Notes under the pieces: generated by a model
Databases searched by the model: none
Told to the model about the DNA's origin: nothing
Seen by the model: only the letters and a program-made list of their open reading frames with translations
Origin: JAJDAT01 sp964570665
GTDB taxonomy: Bacteria; Nitrospinota; Nitrospinia; Nitrospinales; JAJDAT01
Direction: 5' to 3'
DNA: 64,000 nt
Assembly: GCA_964570665.1 (NCBI GenBank)
Contig: CAZMZH010000004.1
Coordinates: forward strand, 124,001 to 188,000
Part shown: in pieces, positions 26,682 to 35,095 of the stretch
Position numbering within the stretch: the stretch's first letter is position 1
Layout: every line of letters starts with the position of its first letter
Translations under genes and position numbers: made by a program

Positions 26682-27518
26682 TTAAGAAAAGATTTTTTCC
26701 ATTTCTTCAAAGCCTTCGTACAATTCCGCATAAATTGTGGTTAGATACCGATTTGGTAAGTTTAGTTTTCCCCATGCTTTGGTATCTAATATTTGAGATT
26801 CTATTTGTCCACTGCTCCCAAAAAAACTACCTTCGGCAATAGTATCCGCCACATGCATGATCGCCGTTTCAATTTGACAAATTTCAGTGTCATTAGGGTT
26901 ATGATGAAACTCCACAGCTTGACATAACCATTCAGGAAGTTTCCATTTTTTCATTAAAGCCGTCCCTACCTGGGCATGATTAAATCCCATAACGTCTTGT
27001 TCTGCGTCAATAAGGCTGCGTCCCCATTCATTACATTGAACAAGAGCTAATTTGCCTTTTTCAGGAATCTGATTATAAATAACTAAACTCCCAATATCAT
27101 GGATCATTCCTCCGACATAATAAATATCAAGATTTTTTTCATTTTTAAGCTTGGCAATCGCCTTTGACGCTAATCCGCAAGCAATTCCGTGATGCCAAAA
27201 TGTTTTTAACGCTACCAAATCTTCTGGAACTTTATCGAATTTTGATAAAACCGTAGATCCTAGCGTTATGCTCAAAAGTTGCTCTGTTCCAATAACATTT
27301 AAAGCTTTCTCAATCGTATCAATCTCTTCTTGAAAATTATAAATTGGACTGTTAACAATTTTTATAAGTCGACTACATAAGTCTTGATCGTACATAACAA
27401 TATTGACCAATTGATCGACAGTACTTCTGGGGTCATTGATAGCCTCAATTAAAAGATCAAGGATTAAAGGGAACGACGCAATATCAGAATCTTGAGAAAC
27501 TAGTTTTTCGGGTGTCAT
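26682..27518 (-). CDS. HDOD-domain signalling protein
   Basis: A 278-residue protein matching the HDOD (modified HD-type) domain: DPRSTVDQLVNIVMYDQDLCSRLIKIVNSP near the start, then FWHHGIACGLASKAIA, YYVGGMIHDIGSLVIYN and WLCQAVEFHHNP. The HD-like residues WHHG and MIHDIG are present. HDOD proteins take part in signal relay and usually lack phosphodiesterase activity. No sensor domain is fused. It is followed by the small helical protein and cbiZ. Confidence 0.87.
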   Translation of the reverse strand: MTPEKLVSQDSDIASFPLILDLLIEAINDPRSTVDQLVNIVMYDQDLCSRLIKIVNSPIYNFQEEIDTIEKALNVIGTEQLLSITLGSTVLSKFDKVPEDLVALKTFWHHGIACGLASKAIAKLKNEKNLDIYYVGGMIHDIGSLVIYNQIPEKGKLALVQCNEWGRSLIDAEQDVMGFNHAQVGTALMKKWKLPEWLCQAVEFHHNPNDTEICQIETAIMHVADTIAEGSFFGSSGQIESQILDTKAWGKLNLPNRYLTTIYAELYEGFEEMEKIFS

Positions 27519-27772
27519 GACTTAAAAACCCAATGCGACGAAATTAAAATGGTTTAGTCTACTATTGAATTTATTTTTTTAGGACAATTCAATAAAATCC
27601 AAATAGGCCATTAAATTTTATAATAAACCTCTTCGATATTGAAAAAATATCTCTATTTTTTAAATTGGGGGAAATTAGGCTAGGTTGTAACTGAAAAAAA
27701 ATGTAACTTAAGCCATACCTATAACGATGGGATTTTTAGGAGGGACGTGAAAGATAAAATCTGCTTAAAAAG

Positions 27773-30295
27773 CTAGGCTTTTTGACTATTAAGGGCTTCT
27801 ATCAAAGAATCAATTTTTAACGGTTTGGTTAAATAATCTTTGAAACCCATCTCTTTCGCCTTTTTTATATCTTCGTTCCTTGCATTGGCGCTTACGGCAA
27901 TGACGGGTATATTTTTAGTCGTTTCTAGTTCTTTTAACCGAAGGAAGACTTCGAAGCCATTCATTTTGGGAAGATGGATATCCAGTAAAATCAAATCTGG
28001 TAAATTTATTATTGCAGAATCTAAGCCAGACAATCCATCTTCTGCACAAAATAAATTTATGTTTTCTTGACCTTCTACAACTCTTTTAACTAATTGCAAG
28101 TTTCTTATGTTGTCTTCAATGTATAAAACTTGAATGGTTTTTTGAGCGCCAGTTCTTTTTACATTTAATTTTTTTATTGAACAATTGGAACTGGAATCAG
28201 AAAAAGTTGTAGGTAAACTATCAATTGGCGCCAAGGGAATATCTACATAAAAACAACTCCCTTCATTTTCGACACTCTGAAACCCAATTTCCCCATTCAT
28301 TAATTCGACAAGCTTTTTAGTGACTGACAATCCGATTCCAGTGCCTTCAACATTAGAAAATTCCTCTCCACCTCTTTCAAAAGGATTAAATATTTTACTT
28401 TTAAAGTCCTCTGGAATTCCTTTCCCTGTATCCTGGATACTTATTCGAACATAATCATTATTTTTCAATTCGCGACTTATAGAAACTGAACCTCCTAGCT
28501 TATTATATTTAATTCCATTAGCCACTAAATTAAGAACGACTTGCCTTAAGCGAAATACATCGGCCAAAACATCAATGTCTTCCGAACCGGAAATGAATTC
28601 TTTTAGAGTGATATTTGCCTTTTGCGCCATTGGCCTTATAGACGCTATTGTTTCTGTTAGTAATTTATTGAGACTAATAGGTTCAATACTAATCGACATT
28701 TTCCCAGATTCAATCTTAGATAAATCGAGGATTTCATTAATCAATCTCAATAAATGCATTCCAGACTCATAAATCAAATTAACATCTGAAACGTGTTTCT
28801 CATCTAAGACAGGTTTTTTACTTTGAACTAGTATTTGGGCAAACCCAATGATGGCGTTTAGTGGAGTACGAAGCTCATGACTCATTTGGGAAAGAAATTC
28901 GGATTTAAAATTATCCGCTTTAATTGCCTGTTCTTTTGCCACAATTAAATCTTTTTCGCTTTCTAAACGCTTCTTTAATTGACCTAGTTGACCGCCCAAA
29001 CCAACTAAAAGGGGAGTTAGATTAGGATCCAGGTGCTCTTGGGGAGTCGAGGTGAAAAATTCAAAAACGCCTATAATTTCCTCGCCTGCGTAAACTGGAG
29101 AAGCGTAGCCAGAATGCAAACCGGCTTTAACGCCAAAAGGCTCTCTTGGAAAGTTCTTTTCGCCCAAAATTTGCGAAATCCAAACGGGCTTACCTTTGCT
29201 CCAAACTTCTCCCGGAAGGCCTTCCCCTTTGCTAAAACGTATAACTTTAGAAATATTTTGAAAATTTGAAATTGTTTCGGATTTTAAAAAAGAAGCTCTC
29301 CATTGTTCTACACATTTTAAATTATTTTCTTCGAGATCTATTTCCCAGTAATTGGCCAACTCCCATGAAAGATTTTCTCCAATGATCTGAAGGGTTTGTT
29401 GGATAGTATTTTCCCAATTTAATGATTGGGAAATGACCTTTGACATTTCAAAAAAAATGCGCTCCCTTAAATCGGGATCTACAGTAAGCTCATTATTTCT
29501 AAAAGCTATGACCAAACCCTGAATTTCATTGTCATTTATAATAGGCGATAGTTTAAGGTTTACCGAAACAAATAAACCGTATTTATTCAAAAATATTTGG
29601 TCGTTTTCTACCCTAGTTTTTCCATCCTTTAGCGCATTTGAAACAATATTATCAACATCAAAAGAAAAAGGCGTTTTTGATTTCGAATGATAAATAGTGG
29701 AATAAAAAGAGTGCCCCTTTAACTCTTCTACCTCATATCCTAATAGCGAGGCTCCTGTAGAACTGACAAATGATATTTTACCGTCAAGATCAACCCCTAA
29801 AATTCCTTCTTTAACGTGGTCAAAAAATATTTCATTAAGCTTTTGAGCCTCTCTTAATTTTTTTTCCGTTATTTTTTTTTCAGAAATATTCCGAACTATA
29901 ACCGAAAAAAAACGTTCTTTCTCTTTCCAAACTTCATTAAAGGTTAAATTTGCAGGGAAGGTAGTACCATCTTTACGTAAAGCTGAAACTTCTAATCCAG
30001 AACCAAATTTTATTTTTTTAGACGAATTCCAAAACTCTTTTATCTCATCAATATTAAATCCCTTGAAAAGCTCTGGTATTAAATAGTTAATATTTTTATC
30101 AGTTGTTTCGGAGGCTATATAACCAAAAAGTTTTTCTGCGCTTGAATTGAAAAAGAAAATTTTTCCAGACAGATCAATAGTAATAATTCCAACTGTTGAG
30201 TTCTCTAAAACAGTTGTAAAATAAGTTTCAAGTTTGGGAAATTGATTGATTACTAATTTTTCTTCCAATAATGAGAGATTACGCATTGTCACCAC
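27773..30295 (-). CDS. Hybrid sensor histidine kinase (PAS-PAS-GAF-HisKA-HATPase-REC)
   Basis: An 840-residue soluble kinase. Two PAS domains (LENSTVGIITIDLSGKIFFF and VKEGILGVDLDGKISFV) are followed by a GAF domain (about residues 280-430), HisKA with phospho-acceptor His in MSHELRTPLNAIIGF, HATPase with N box LNLVANGIKYN and G1 DTGKGIPE, and a C-terminal receiver with LLDIHLPKMNG. There is no membrane span, so the PAS/GAF domains sense cytoplasmic signals (ligand unknown). The start is GTG at 30295 or the ATG two codons in. It has its own promoter (30386-30414, minus strand). It is not adjacent to a separate regulator. Confidence 0.93.
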   Translation of the reverse strand: MVTMRNLSLLEEKLVINQFPKLETYFTTVLENSTVGIITIDLSGKIFFFNSSAEKLFGYIASETTDKNINYLIPELFKGFNIDEIKEFWNSSKKIKFGSGLEVSALRKDGTTFPANLTFNEVWKEKERFFSVIVRNISEKKITEKKLREAQKLNEIFFDHVKEGILGVDLDGKISFVSSTGASLLGYEVEELKGHSFYSTIYHSKSKTPFSFDVDNIVSNALKDGKTRVENDQIFLNKYGLFVSVNLKLSPIINDNEIQGLVIAFRNNELTVDPDLRERIFFEMSKVISQSLNWENTIQQTLQIIGENLSWELANYWEIDLEENNLKCVEQWRASFLKSETISNFQNISKVIRFSKGEGLPGEVWSKGKPVWISQILGEKNFPREPFGVKAGLHSGYASPVYAGEEIIGVFEFFTSTPQEHLDPNLTPLLVGLGGQLGQLKKRLESEKDLIVAKEQAIKADNFKSEFLSQMSHELRTPLNAIIGFAQILVQSKKPVLDEKHVSDVNLIYESGMHLLRLINEILDLSKIESGKMSISIEPISLNKLLTETIASIRPMAQKANITLKEFISGSEDIDVLADVFRLRQVVLNLVANGIKYNKLGGSVSISRELKNNDYVRISIQDTGKGIPEDFKSKIFNPFERGGEEFSNVEGTGIGLSVTKKLVELMNGEIGFQSVENEGSCFYVDIPLAPIDSLPTTFSDSSSNCSIKKLNVKRTGAQKTIQVLYIEDNIRNLQLVKRVVEGQENINLFCAEDGLSGLDSAIINLPDLILLDIHLPKMNGFEVFLRLKELETTKNIPVIAVSANARNEDIKKAKEMGFKDYLTKPLKIDSLIEALNSQKA

Positions 30296-30385
30296 TCTTG
30301 TTGGATAAGACCTAATTAATTAAAAAGCTTAAATATCAAATTAATTCGAATATTAAGCGTTTTACTTTTGCTGACAAAATTTTAA

Positions 30386-30414
30386 AGAATACTAATGTCA
30401 CAGGAATGTGTCAA
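30386..30414 (-). promoter_or_regulatory. Sigma-70-type promoter for the hybrid histidine kinase
   Basis: On the minus strand TTGACA (30414-30409) and TATTCT (30391-30386) are separated by 17 bases. The predicted start near 30379 gives a leader of about 85 bases. The rest of the 30296-30642 gap is AT-rich and shows no gene. Confidence 0.65.
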
Positions 30415-30642
30415 TTATTAAGTTTATAACAGTTTTTAGTTAAAGTAAACACCAAAATTTGGCGCTAGAATTACATTAACCTATTTAAAATTAGGTACTT
30501 AGTGTTGAAATATGCGGAATTGAGGCTGAAGGGTAAGTTTCGGATCAATAAAAATAATTTTCCTAAAGCTAAATGGATATCATTATTTTTGATTTTTTGA
30601 ACGAAAGTTTATTGATTTCGATGGAAAGCAGTATTAAAAAGG

Positions 30643-31743
30643 CTAAAATTTATTTTCCTTTCGAAGTTCTTTAAGGAGTGGAATTAAGCGTTTTGTAAAT
30701 TCAGTAGAGTCTTTTTTATTTAAATGAGACCATTCCGGGCAGTTAAAACCCATAAGTTGAATATGATCTTCGAAATGAATTCCAGACGATTGAGTCGCTT
30801 CTAATATTCGGTTCCAATATTTTTCTCTAGGGGTATATTTATTTTCGATTTCTCTCAATTTTCCAGTTGATGGAAACCTAACAAAAACGACTTTTCCGCC
30901 TCGATCAACAATTTTTTTAACATAATTTTTGGTTTTTTCTAAAACAGAATCTACCATTTTTTTGTTTTGTTTTTCTTTTTCCGATGGGCTCATTTTCTTT
31001 TTGTTTGGGGGAGGCGTAAATAAAGGAATCCAAATTTGTTGAATGCGTTTTTGAAGGGCTAAATCCTTTGCGGCAAATTCAGTCATTCCTCCTTGTCGTT
31101 CTTCGTCCACTTCATAAAAATAAGGCGGCAGCTCGGGATGAAATTTAGCTTTTTTCCGATTAGGAATTTTAAGCGATAATAGGAGTTGATTTAGCGTTAA
31201 ATCTTCTTGATTGATAAAAGCAAACCTACTTTCTAAAAACATCCCTAAGTAATGACCTAGTTTTTGGCTCGGCCCCCAATCTTGGAAATACTTTAAATGA
31301 TCCAAGGGGCTCTTCATTGGCGGACCGCCTGGAGCAAAAAAAAGGCTAGGAACAACGCCTACGATCACAGAACCAGAGAACTTAGGATGATTCGCTAAAT
31401 CTTCCAGATAAGGCCCTGGATTAGTACCAACGGTTGCAAGCTGAAGAGGCTTCTCACCCATTTCTTTTTCAAAAACATTCATGTCAAAATCAAAAAGGGT
31501 GCGCGAAGCCCCGATTAAAACGGTTCGGCTTGGATCTTCTTCTATTAAAGTTCGGCGGCTTGCCCATAAGTCTTTTGTGTCGTTTAACGTGGGAGCATAG
31601 CCCAAACTTCGGCAATAAAACTCCCAAGATAGCGTTAATAGGGAAGTTAATAAAAGGGCGACTAATACAAGGTTTGCCCAAGGGCGACACGGTATAATTC
31701 GTTCTAATTGGTAAGTTTTAAAACTGGAAGTAGATGAAGGCAT
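30643..31743 (-). CDS. SGNH/AlgJ-like partner of MBOAT acyltransferase
   Basis: A 366-residue protein with one N-terminal membrane span (about residues 22-44) and a periplasmic domain. TVLIGASRTLFDFD gives the block I GxSR-type serine seen in SGNH acyl-transfer partners. GSVIVGVVPSLFFAPGG and VVFVRFPSTG follow, and PEWSHLNKKDSTEF near the C-terminus gives a candidate catalytic His. Its start overlaps the MBOAT gene's 3' end by 26 bases, so the two are translationally coupled. Together they probably O-acetylate a surface polymer. The exact acceptor is unknown. Confidence 0.72.
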   Translation of the reverse strand: MPSSTSSFKTYQLERIIPCRPWANLVLVALLLTSLLTLSWEFYCRSLGYAPTLNDTKDLWASRRTLIEEDPSRTVLIGASRTLFDFDMNVFEKEMGEKPLQLATVGTNPGPYLEDLANHPKFSGSVIVGVVPSLFFAPGGPPMKSPLDHLKYFQDWGPSQKLGHYLGMFLESRFAFINQEDLTLNQLLLSLKIPNRKKAKFHPELPPYFYEVDEERQGGMTEFAAKDLALQKRIQQIWIPLFTPPPNKKKMSPSEKEKQNKKMVDSVLEKTKNYVKKIVDRGGKVVFVRFPSTGKLREIENKYTPREKYWNRILEATQSSGIHFEDHIQLMGFNCPEWSHLNKKDSTEFTKRLIPLLKELRKENKF

Positions 31744-33142
31744 TTGCCCCTCCTTGCATCAAAATTATACCAAAGAGCATTGTTGTCCAAATAGTCGCGA
31801 CAAACCATGCTGGAAAGTTTTGCATTGCATGCTCTAAACGTTTTTCATGGAGGTACCAATGCGTAGTTAATAGCCCTAAAACCACCGCGGTTACTTGTAT
31901 CATTTCCAAAGTAGGTAAAAGCTGAGATCCAATTCCTGAAAAATTAAATAGAGAGTTAAGAAGTAACCAAGCTGATGAAAAATCGCTAGCGCGAAAGAAA
32001 ACCCATCCCAAACTAATTAAGATAAAGGTAAGCATGCCAAGAAAAAACCGACCTACCACCGTTTTTACCCAATCGCAATCGCCAAACTTTTGCCGGAGTA
32101 AATGTTCGGCAATCAAATAACTTCCATGAAGCGCTCCCCAAGCGATGAAAGTCCAGGAAGCTCCATGCCATAGACCGCCTAATAGCATTGTGATCTTTAA
32201 ATTGATTAAAGTTCGAAAGGTACCAAAGCGATTACCTCCAAGCGCAATATAAAGGTAGTCTTTCAACCAGGAAGATAAGGTCATATGCCATCGTCGCCAA
32301 AAATCGGAAAACCCAATGGCCGCATAAGGGGAACGAAAATTATCGGGTAGTACAAACCCTAAACATAGAGCGACTCCAATAGCGCAGGTTGAATAACCTG
32401 CGAAATCGCAAAAAATTTGAGCCGAAAAAGCCAATACTCCAAGCCAGGCATCCAAGATAAAAATAGAACCTTCTGAATGTCCAAATATAGTGTCGGAAGC
32501 CGAAGAAAGCATTCCATCAGCTAATACCACTTTTTGAAATAAACCTAAGGTTATGAAATAAAGTCCCCAGCCAAATTGGTCTCGAGTCGCTCGCCTTGGC
32601 TCTTCGCATTGAGGTAAAAAGTCAGTCGATCTAACAATTGGACCGGCAACGAGTTGAGGAAAAAAGGTTACGTAAAGAGCAAAATCGAGAAACGATTTAC
32701 TGGGTTTAGCTCTCCGGAAAAAAACGTCCAGAGTGTAAGAAAGCGTTTGAAAAGTATAAAAGGATATCCCAACAGGAAGAATGATACTTGGTGTGGCAGC
32801 TTGAAAATCGATTCCAAAAAGACTAAGAACTCCGATAAAATTTTCTAATAAAAATTCGCCGTATTTAAAAAATCCCAATAAACCAAGGTTAACCAACAAG
32901 CTTACTGTCAACAAAATGCGGCGTTGACCCGTTTTTTCTTCTTTATCTAAAGCCTTAGCTACATACCAATCGACCAAGGTAGAAATCCACAACAAAACAA
33001 CAAATGGAGGATTCCAAGCCGCGTAAAAAATATAACTGGCGAACAACAAAATCCTTTTTTGAGTTTGCCATGATCTAATCGTGTAATGAAGAATCACAAC
33101 CGCCAGAAAAAACACGACGAATGTGAGAGAGTTAAATAACAT
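31718..33142 (-). CDS. MBOAT family O-acyltransferase (AlgI/DltB-like)
   Basis: A 474-residue polytopic enzyme. LPVGISFYTFQTLSYTLDV, WRRWHMTLSSWLKDYLYIALGGN and GLWHGASWTFIAWGALHG are the MBOAT signatures, with the catalytic His in the GLWHG segment. Such proteins move acyl groups across the membrane to periplasmic polymers. It is first in a two-gene unit, followed by the SGNH partner, which it overlaps by 26 bases. About 11 spans are visible. It probably works with the neighbour to acetylate an exopolysaccharide or wall polymer. Confidence 0.92.
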   Translation of the reverse strand: MLFNSLTFVVFFLAVVILHYTIRSWQTQKRILLFASYIFYAAWNPPFVVLLWISTLVDWYVAKALDKEEKTGQRRILLTVSLLVNLGLLGFFKYGEFLLENFIGVLSLFGIDFQAATPSIILPVGISFYTFQTLSYTLDVFFRRAKPSKSFLDFALYVTFFPQLVAGPIVRSTDFLPQCEEPRRATRDQFGWGLYFITLGLFQKVVLADGMLSSASDTIFGHSEGSIFILDAWLGVLAFSAQIFCDFAGYSTCAIGVALCLGFVLPDNFRSPYAAIGFSDFWRRWHMTLSSWLKDYLYIALGGNRFGTFRTLINLKITMLLGGLWHGASWTFIAWGALHGSYLIAEHLLRQKFGDCDWVKTVVGRFFLGMLTFILISLGWVFFRASDFSSAWLLLNSLFNFSGIGSQLLPTLEMIQVTAVVLGLLTTHWYLHEKRLEHAMQNFPAWFVATIWTTMLFGIILMQGGANAFIYFQF

Positions 33143-33205
33143 TATTTATTTTTAAAGGGGAAAATATTAAAGATAGAAATAAATAATAATTTTAATTATT
33201 AGCTT

Positions 33206-34558
33206 TTATATAAAAGAATAAATAATTCCAGTTGCCGCGAGATATATAATCAATCCGATAATATCATTTGCGACGGTAATAAAAGGCCCAGCGCTTATGG
33301 CCGGATCCATATTAAAACGCATAAGCACAAGAGGAGCCAAGGAACCAACAAAAGCCGCAACACTAACCGCTAAAACAATCCCAGAACCCACCGTTAATCC
33401 CATAAGAGGAGATGAATGTAATAAGGGTTCTGCAATAAGCGCGATGACCACTCCGCATAGACTTCCAAAAATGACGCCATTTAATATCCCAACGCCAATT
33501 TCGCTCATTACAACTGTCTTTAAATTATCCGACTGTATATCGCCAGTAGCCGTTCCGCGTACAATAACGGTTGCTCCTTGGATTCCCACATTACCGGCAA
33601 GACCAATAACAAATGGGACAAAATAAATCACTGTCGCAAAATCTTGCAGAATATCGGAATAATGTCGCAATATAAATGCGCTCATAATTCCGCCGATAAA
33701 CGTCGTCAATAGCCAAGGAGCCCGGGCAAAGACTTTGTTCATAGTCGTTTTAGCAAACGGATCGATTTTTGACGTTCCCACCATGGTGAAAATGTCTTCG
33801 TCCGCAATTTCTTTTATGGCATGGATCACATCGTCAAACGTAATAACTCCCTGAATAATGTTATTTTCGTTTACGACGGGTACCGCGCTGATTTTTTCAT
33901 GATCCATTATATTAGCCACTTTCTCGCAACCATCTTCCAAATATACTTTTGGATTGTTCTTCCTCATGAATTGTTTCGCCTGCCAATTCGAAGGAACGTT
34001 TAACAAATCCCTCAATTTAAAAAAGCCCAACAATTCATTGCGTTCGTTCGTAATGTAAAAGTAGGGCGGCGTGTCGGAATGATTCGTATTTTTAAATTGC
34101 ATTAAAACTTTTGCTGCAGTATCCGATGGCATAACTTTATTAAACGACAAAGCCATTAAGCTTCCGGCAGTTTCCTCGCCATGACGTATAAGATTTTTAA
34201 TATTGCTGGCAACCTTTGGAGCCATTAAAGACAAGATGGTATTTCGCCGTTCTTCGGAAAGGTCTTTAATAATGTCGGTTGCGTCGTCTTCTGGCATTTC
34301 CTTAAGGAAATCGGCGACAAAATCGTTCTCTAATACGTCTAATATTTCAACTCGACTATCTTGATCCGTTTCGTATAAAAGATCTTGTTGCTTTTTTCGA
34401 TCCTCAAGAACATGGAAAATACGTATTTTTTCTTTTATAGGAAATTCAAAAATTAAACGAGCCATTTCGAAATGATCGTTTGAATTGACGAATTTAGAAA
34501 AAGACTCTTCCGTAGCCTCAGTATCTTCAACGATAGTTTTTAATTCTTTTAGAAACAT
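33206..34558 (-). CDS. mgtE: Magnesium transporter MgtE
   Basis: A 450-residue MgtE-type Mg2+ channel. The acidic N domain runs to about residue 130 (EMPEDDATDIIKDL), a CBS pair follows (about 135-255, with FDDVIHAIKEIA), then five spans from about 280, including VGLAGNVGIQGATVIVRG and the pore-lining VANDIIGLIIYL. The regulatory N/CBS part senses cytoplasmic Mg2+. The ATG start looks right, without a strong ribosome-binding site. Length and domain order are typical, and no partner gene is adjacent. Confidence 0.94.
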   Translation of the reverse strand: MFLKELKTIVEDTEATEESFSKFVNSNDHFEMARLIFEFPIKEKIRIFHVLEDRKKQQDLLYETDQDSRVEILDVLENDFVADFLKEMPEDDATDIIKDLSEERRNTILSLMAPKVASNIKNLIRHGEETAGSLMALSFNKVMPSDTAAKVLMQFKNTNHSDTPPYFYITNERNELLGFFKLRDLLNVPSNWQAKQFMRKNNPKVYLEDGCEKVANIMDHEKISAVPVVNENNIIQGVITFDDVIHAIKEIADEDIFTMVGTSKIDPFAKTTMNKVFARAPWLLTTFIGGIMSAFILRHYSDILQDFATVIYFVPFVIGLAGNVGIQGATVIVRGTATGDIQSDNLKTVVMSEIGVGILNGVIFGSLCGVVIALIAEPLLHSSPLMGLTVGSGIVLAVSVAAFVGSLAPLVLMRFNMDPAISAGPFITVANDIIGLIIYLAATGIIYSFI

Positions 34559-34647
34559 AATGTCGGATCAAAAATTCAATAAATTTGAAACTTAAGAGAA
34601 GGTAATCCCTTTTATTTAAATTATTTTTCTAAATAACGCTAAGCTAC

Positions 34648-34677
34648 TTGCTGTAGAACAGGTAACTGTATTAGAAT
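34648..34677 (+). promoter_or_regulatory. Candidate promoter of the small basic protein
   Basis: TTGCTG at 34648-34653 and TAGAAT at 34672-34677 with an 18-base spacer, about 35 bases before the ATG at 34713. Both boxes depart from consensus, so this is a weak call. Confidence 0.35.
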
Positions 34678-34712
34678 GAGACGATCTTACTTTATATCGA
34701 AAGGAGATTTGT

Positions 34713-34955
34713 ATGATCATTGGCATGTCCCATCGGGATTTAGACCGACTTAAAGAAAGCAGAAAAAAAAAGGCCGTAACTCCAAGAAAAAAAAGAACTG
34801 CCGTTTTATCCAAAAAAACGAAAGATCAAAGTTATAAAAATCTCGAAAAAATGGATATCGGTCAATGTAAAGACAACAATGTAAACATTGACGAATCGGT
34901 TAAAATGAATGGAGACTTTATGCGAACGGGATGGTACGTTCCCAAAAAGAAATAA
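34713..34955 (+). CDS. Small basic protein, unknown
   Basis: An 80-residue, Lys-rich protein (MIIGMSHRDLDRLKESRKKKA..., ending RTGWYVPKKK). A strong AAAGGAGA ribosome-binding site lies 5 bases before the ATG, and a candidate promoter lies just upstream, so the gene is probably real. No family is recognised, and no membrane span or signal peptide is seen. The high charge suggests a nucleic-acid- or ribosome-associated role, which is only a guess. Confidence 0.6.
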   Translation: MIIGMSHRDLDRLKESRKKKAVTPRKKRTAVLSKKTKDQSYKNLEKMDIGQCKDNNVNIDESVKMNGDFMRTGWYVPKKK

Positions 34956-34987
34956 CCTTAGTTTTATCTGAAGCTAATATCCTAACC

Positions 34988-35014
34988 GATCTTGAAAAGA
35001 TCTTAAAAATTTTT
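34988..35014 (+). terminator. Weak terminator-like hairpin after the small basic gene
   Basis: GATCTT-GAA-AAGATC (34988-35002) followed by TTAAAAATTTTT. The six-pair stem is A/T-rich, so termination strength is doubtful. Confidence 0.35.
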
Positions 35015-35095
35015 CATCCATTTTACTATTTGCAAGCGGATAGTTTTATTATTTCTTAGTTAGACTTTTTAATTTAAAAGTTAACTGAGAAGCGT

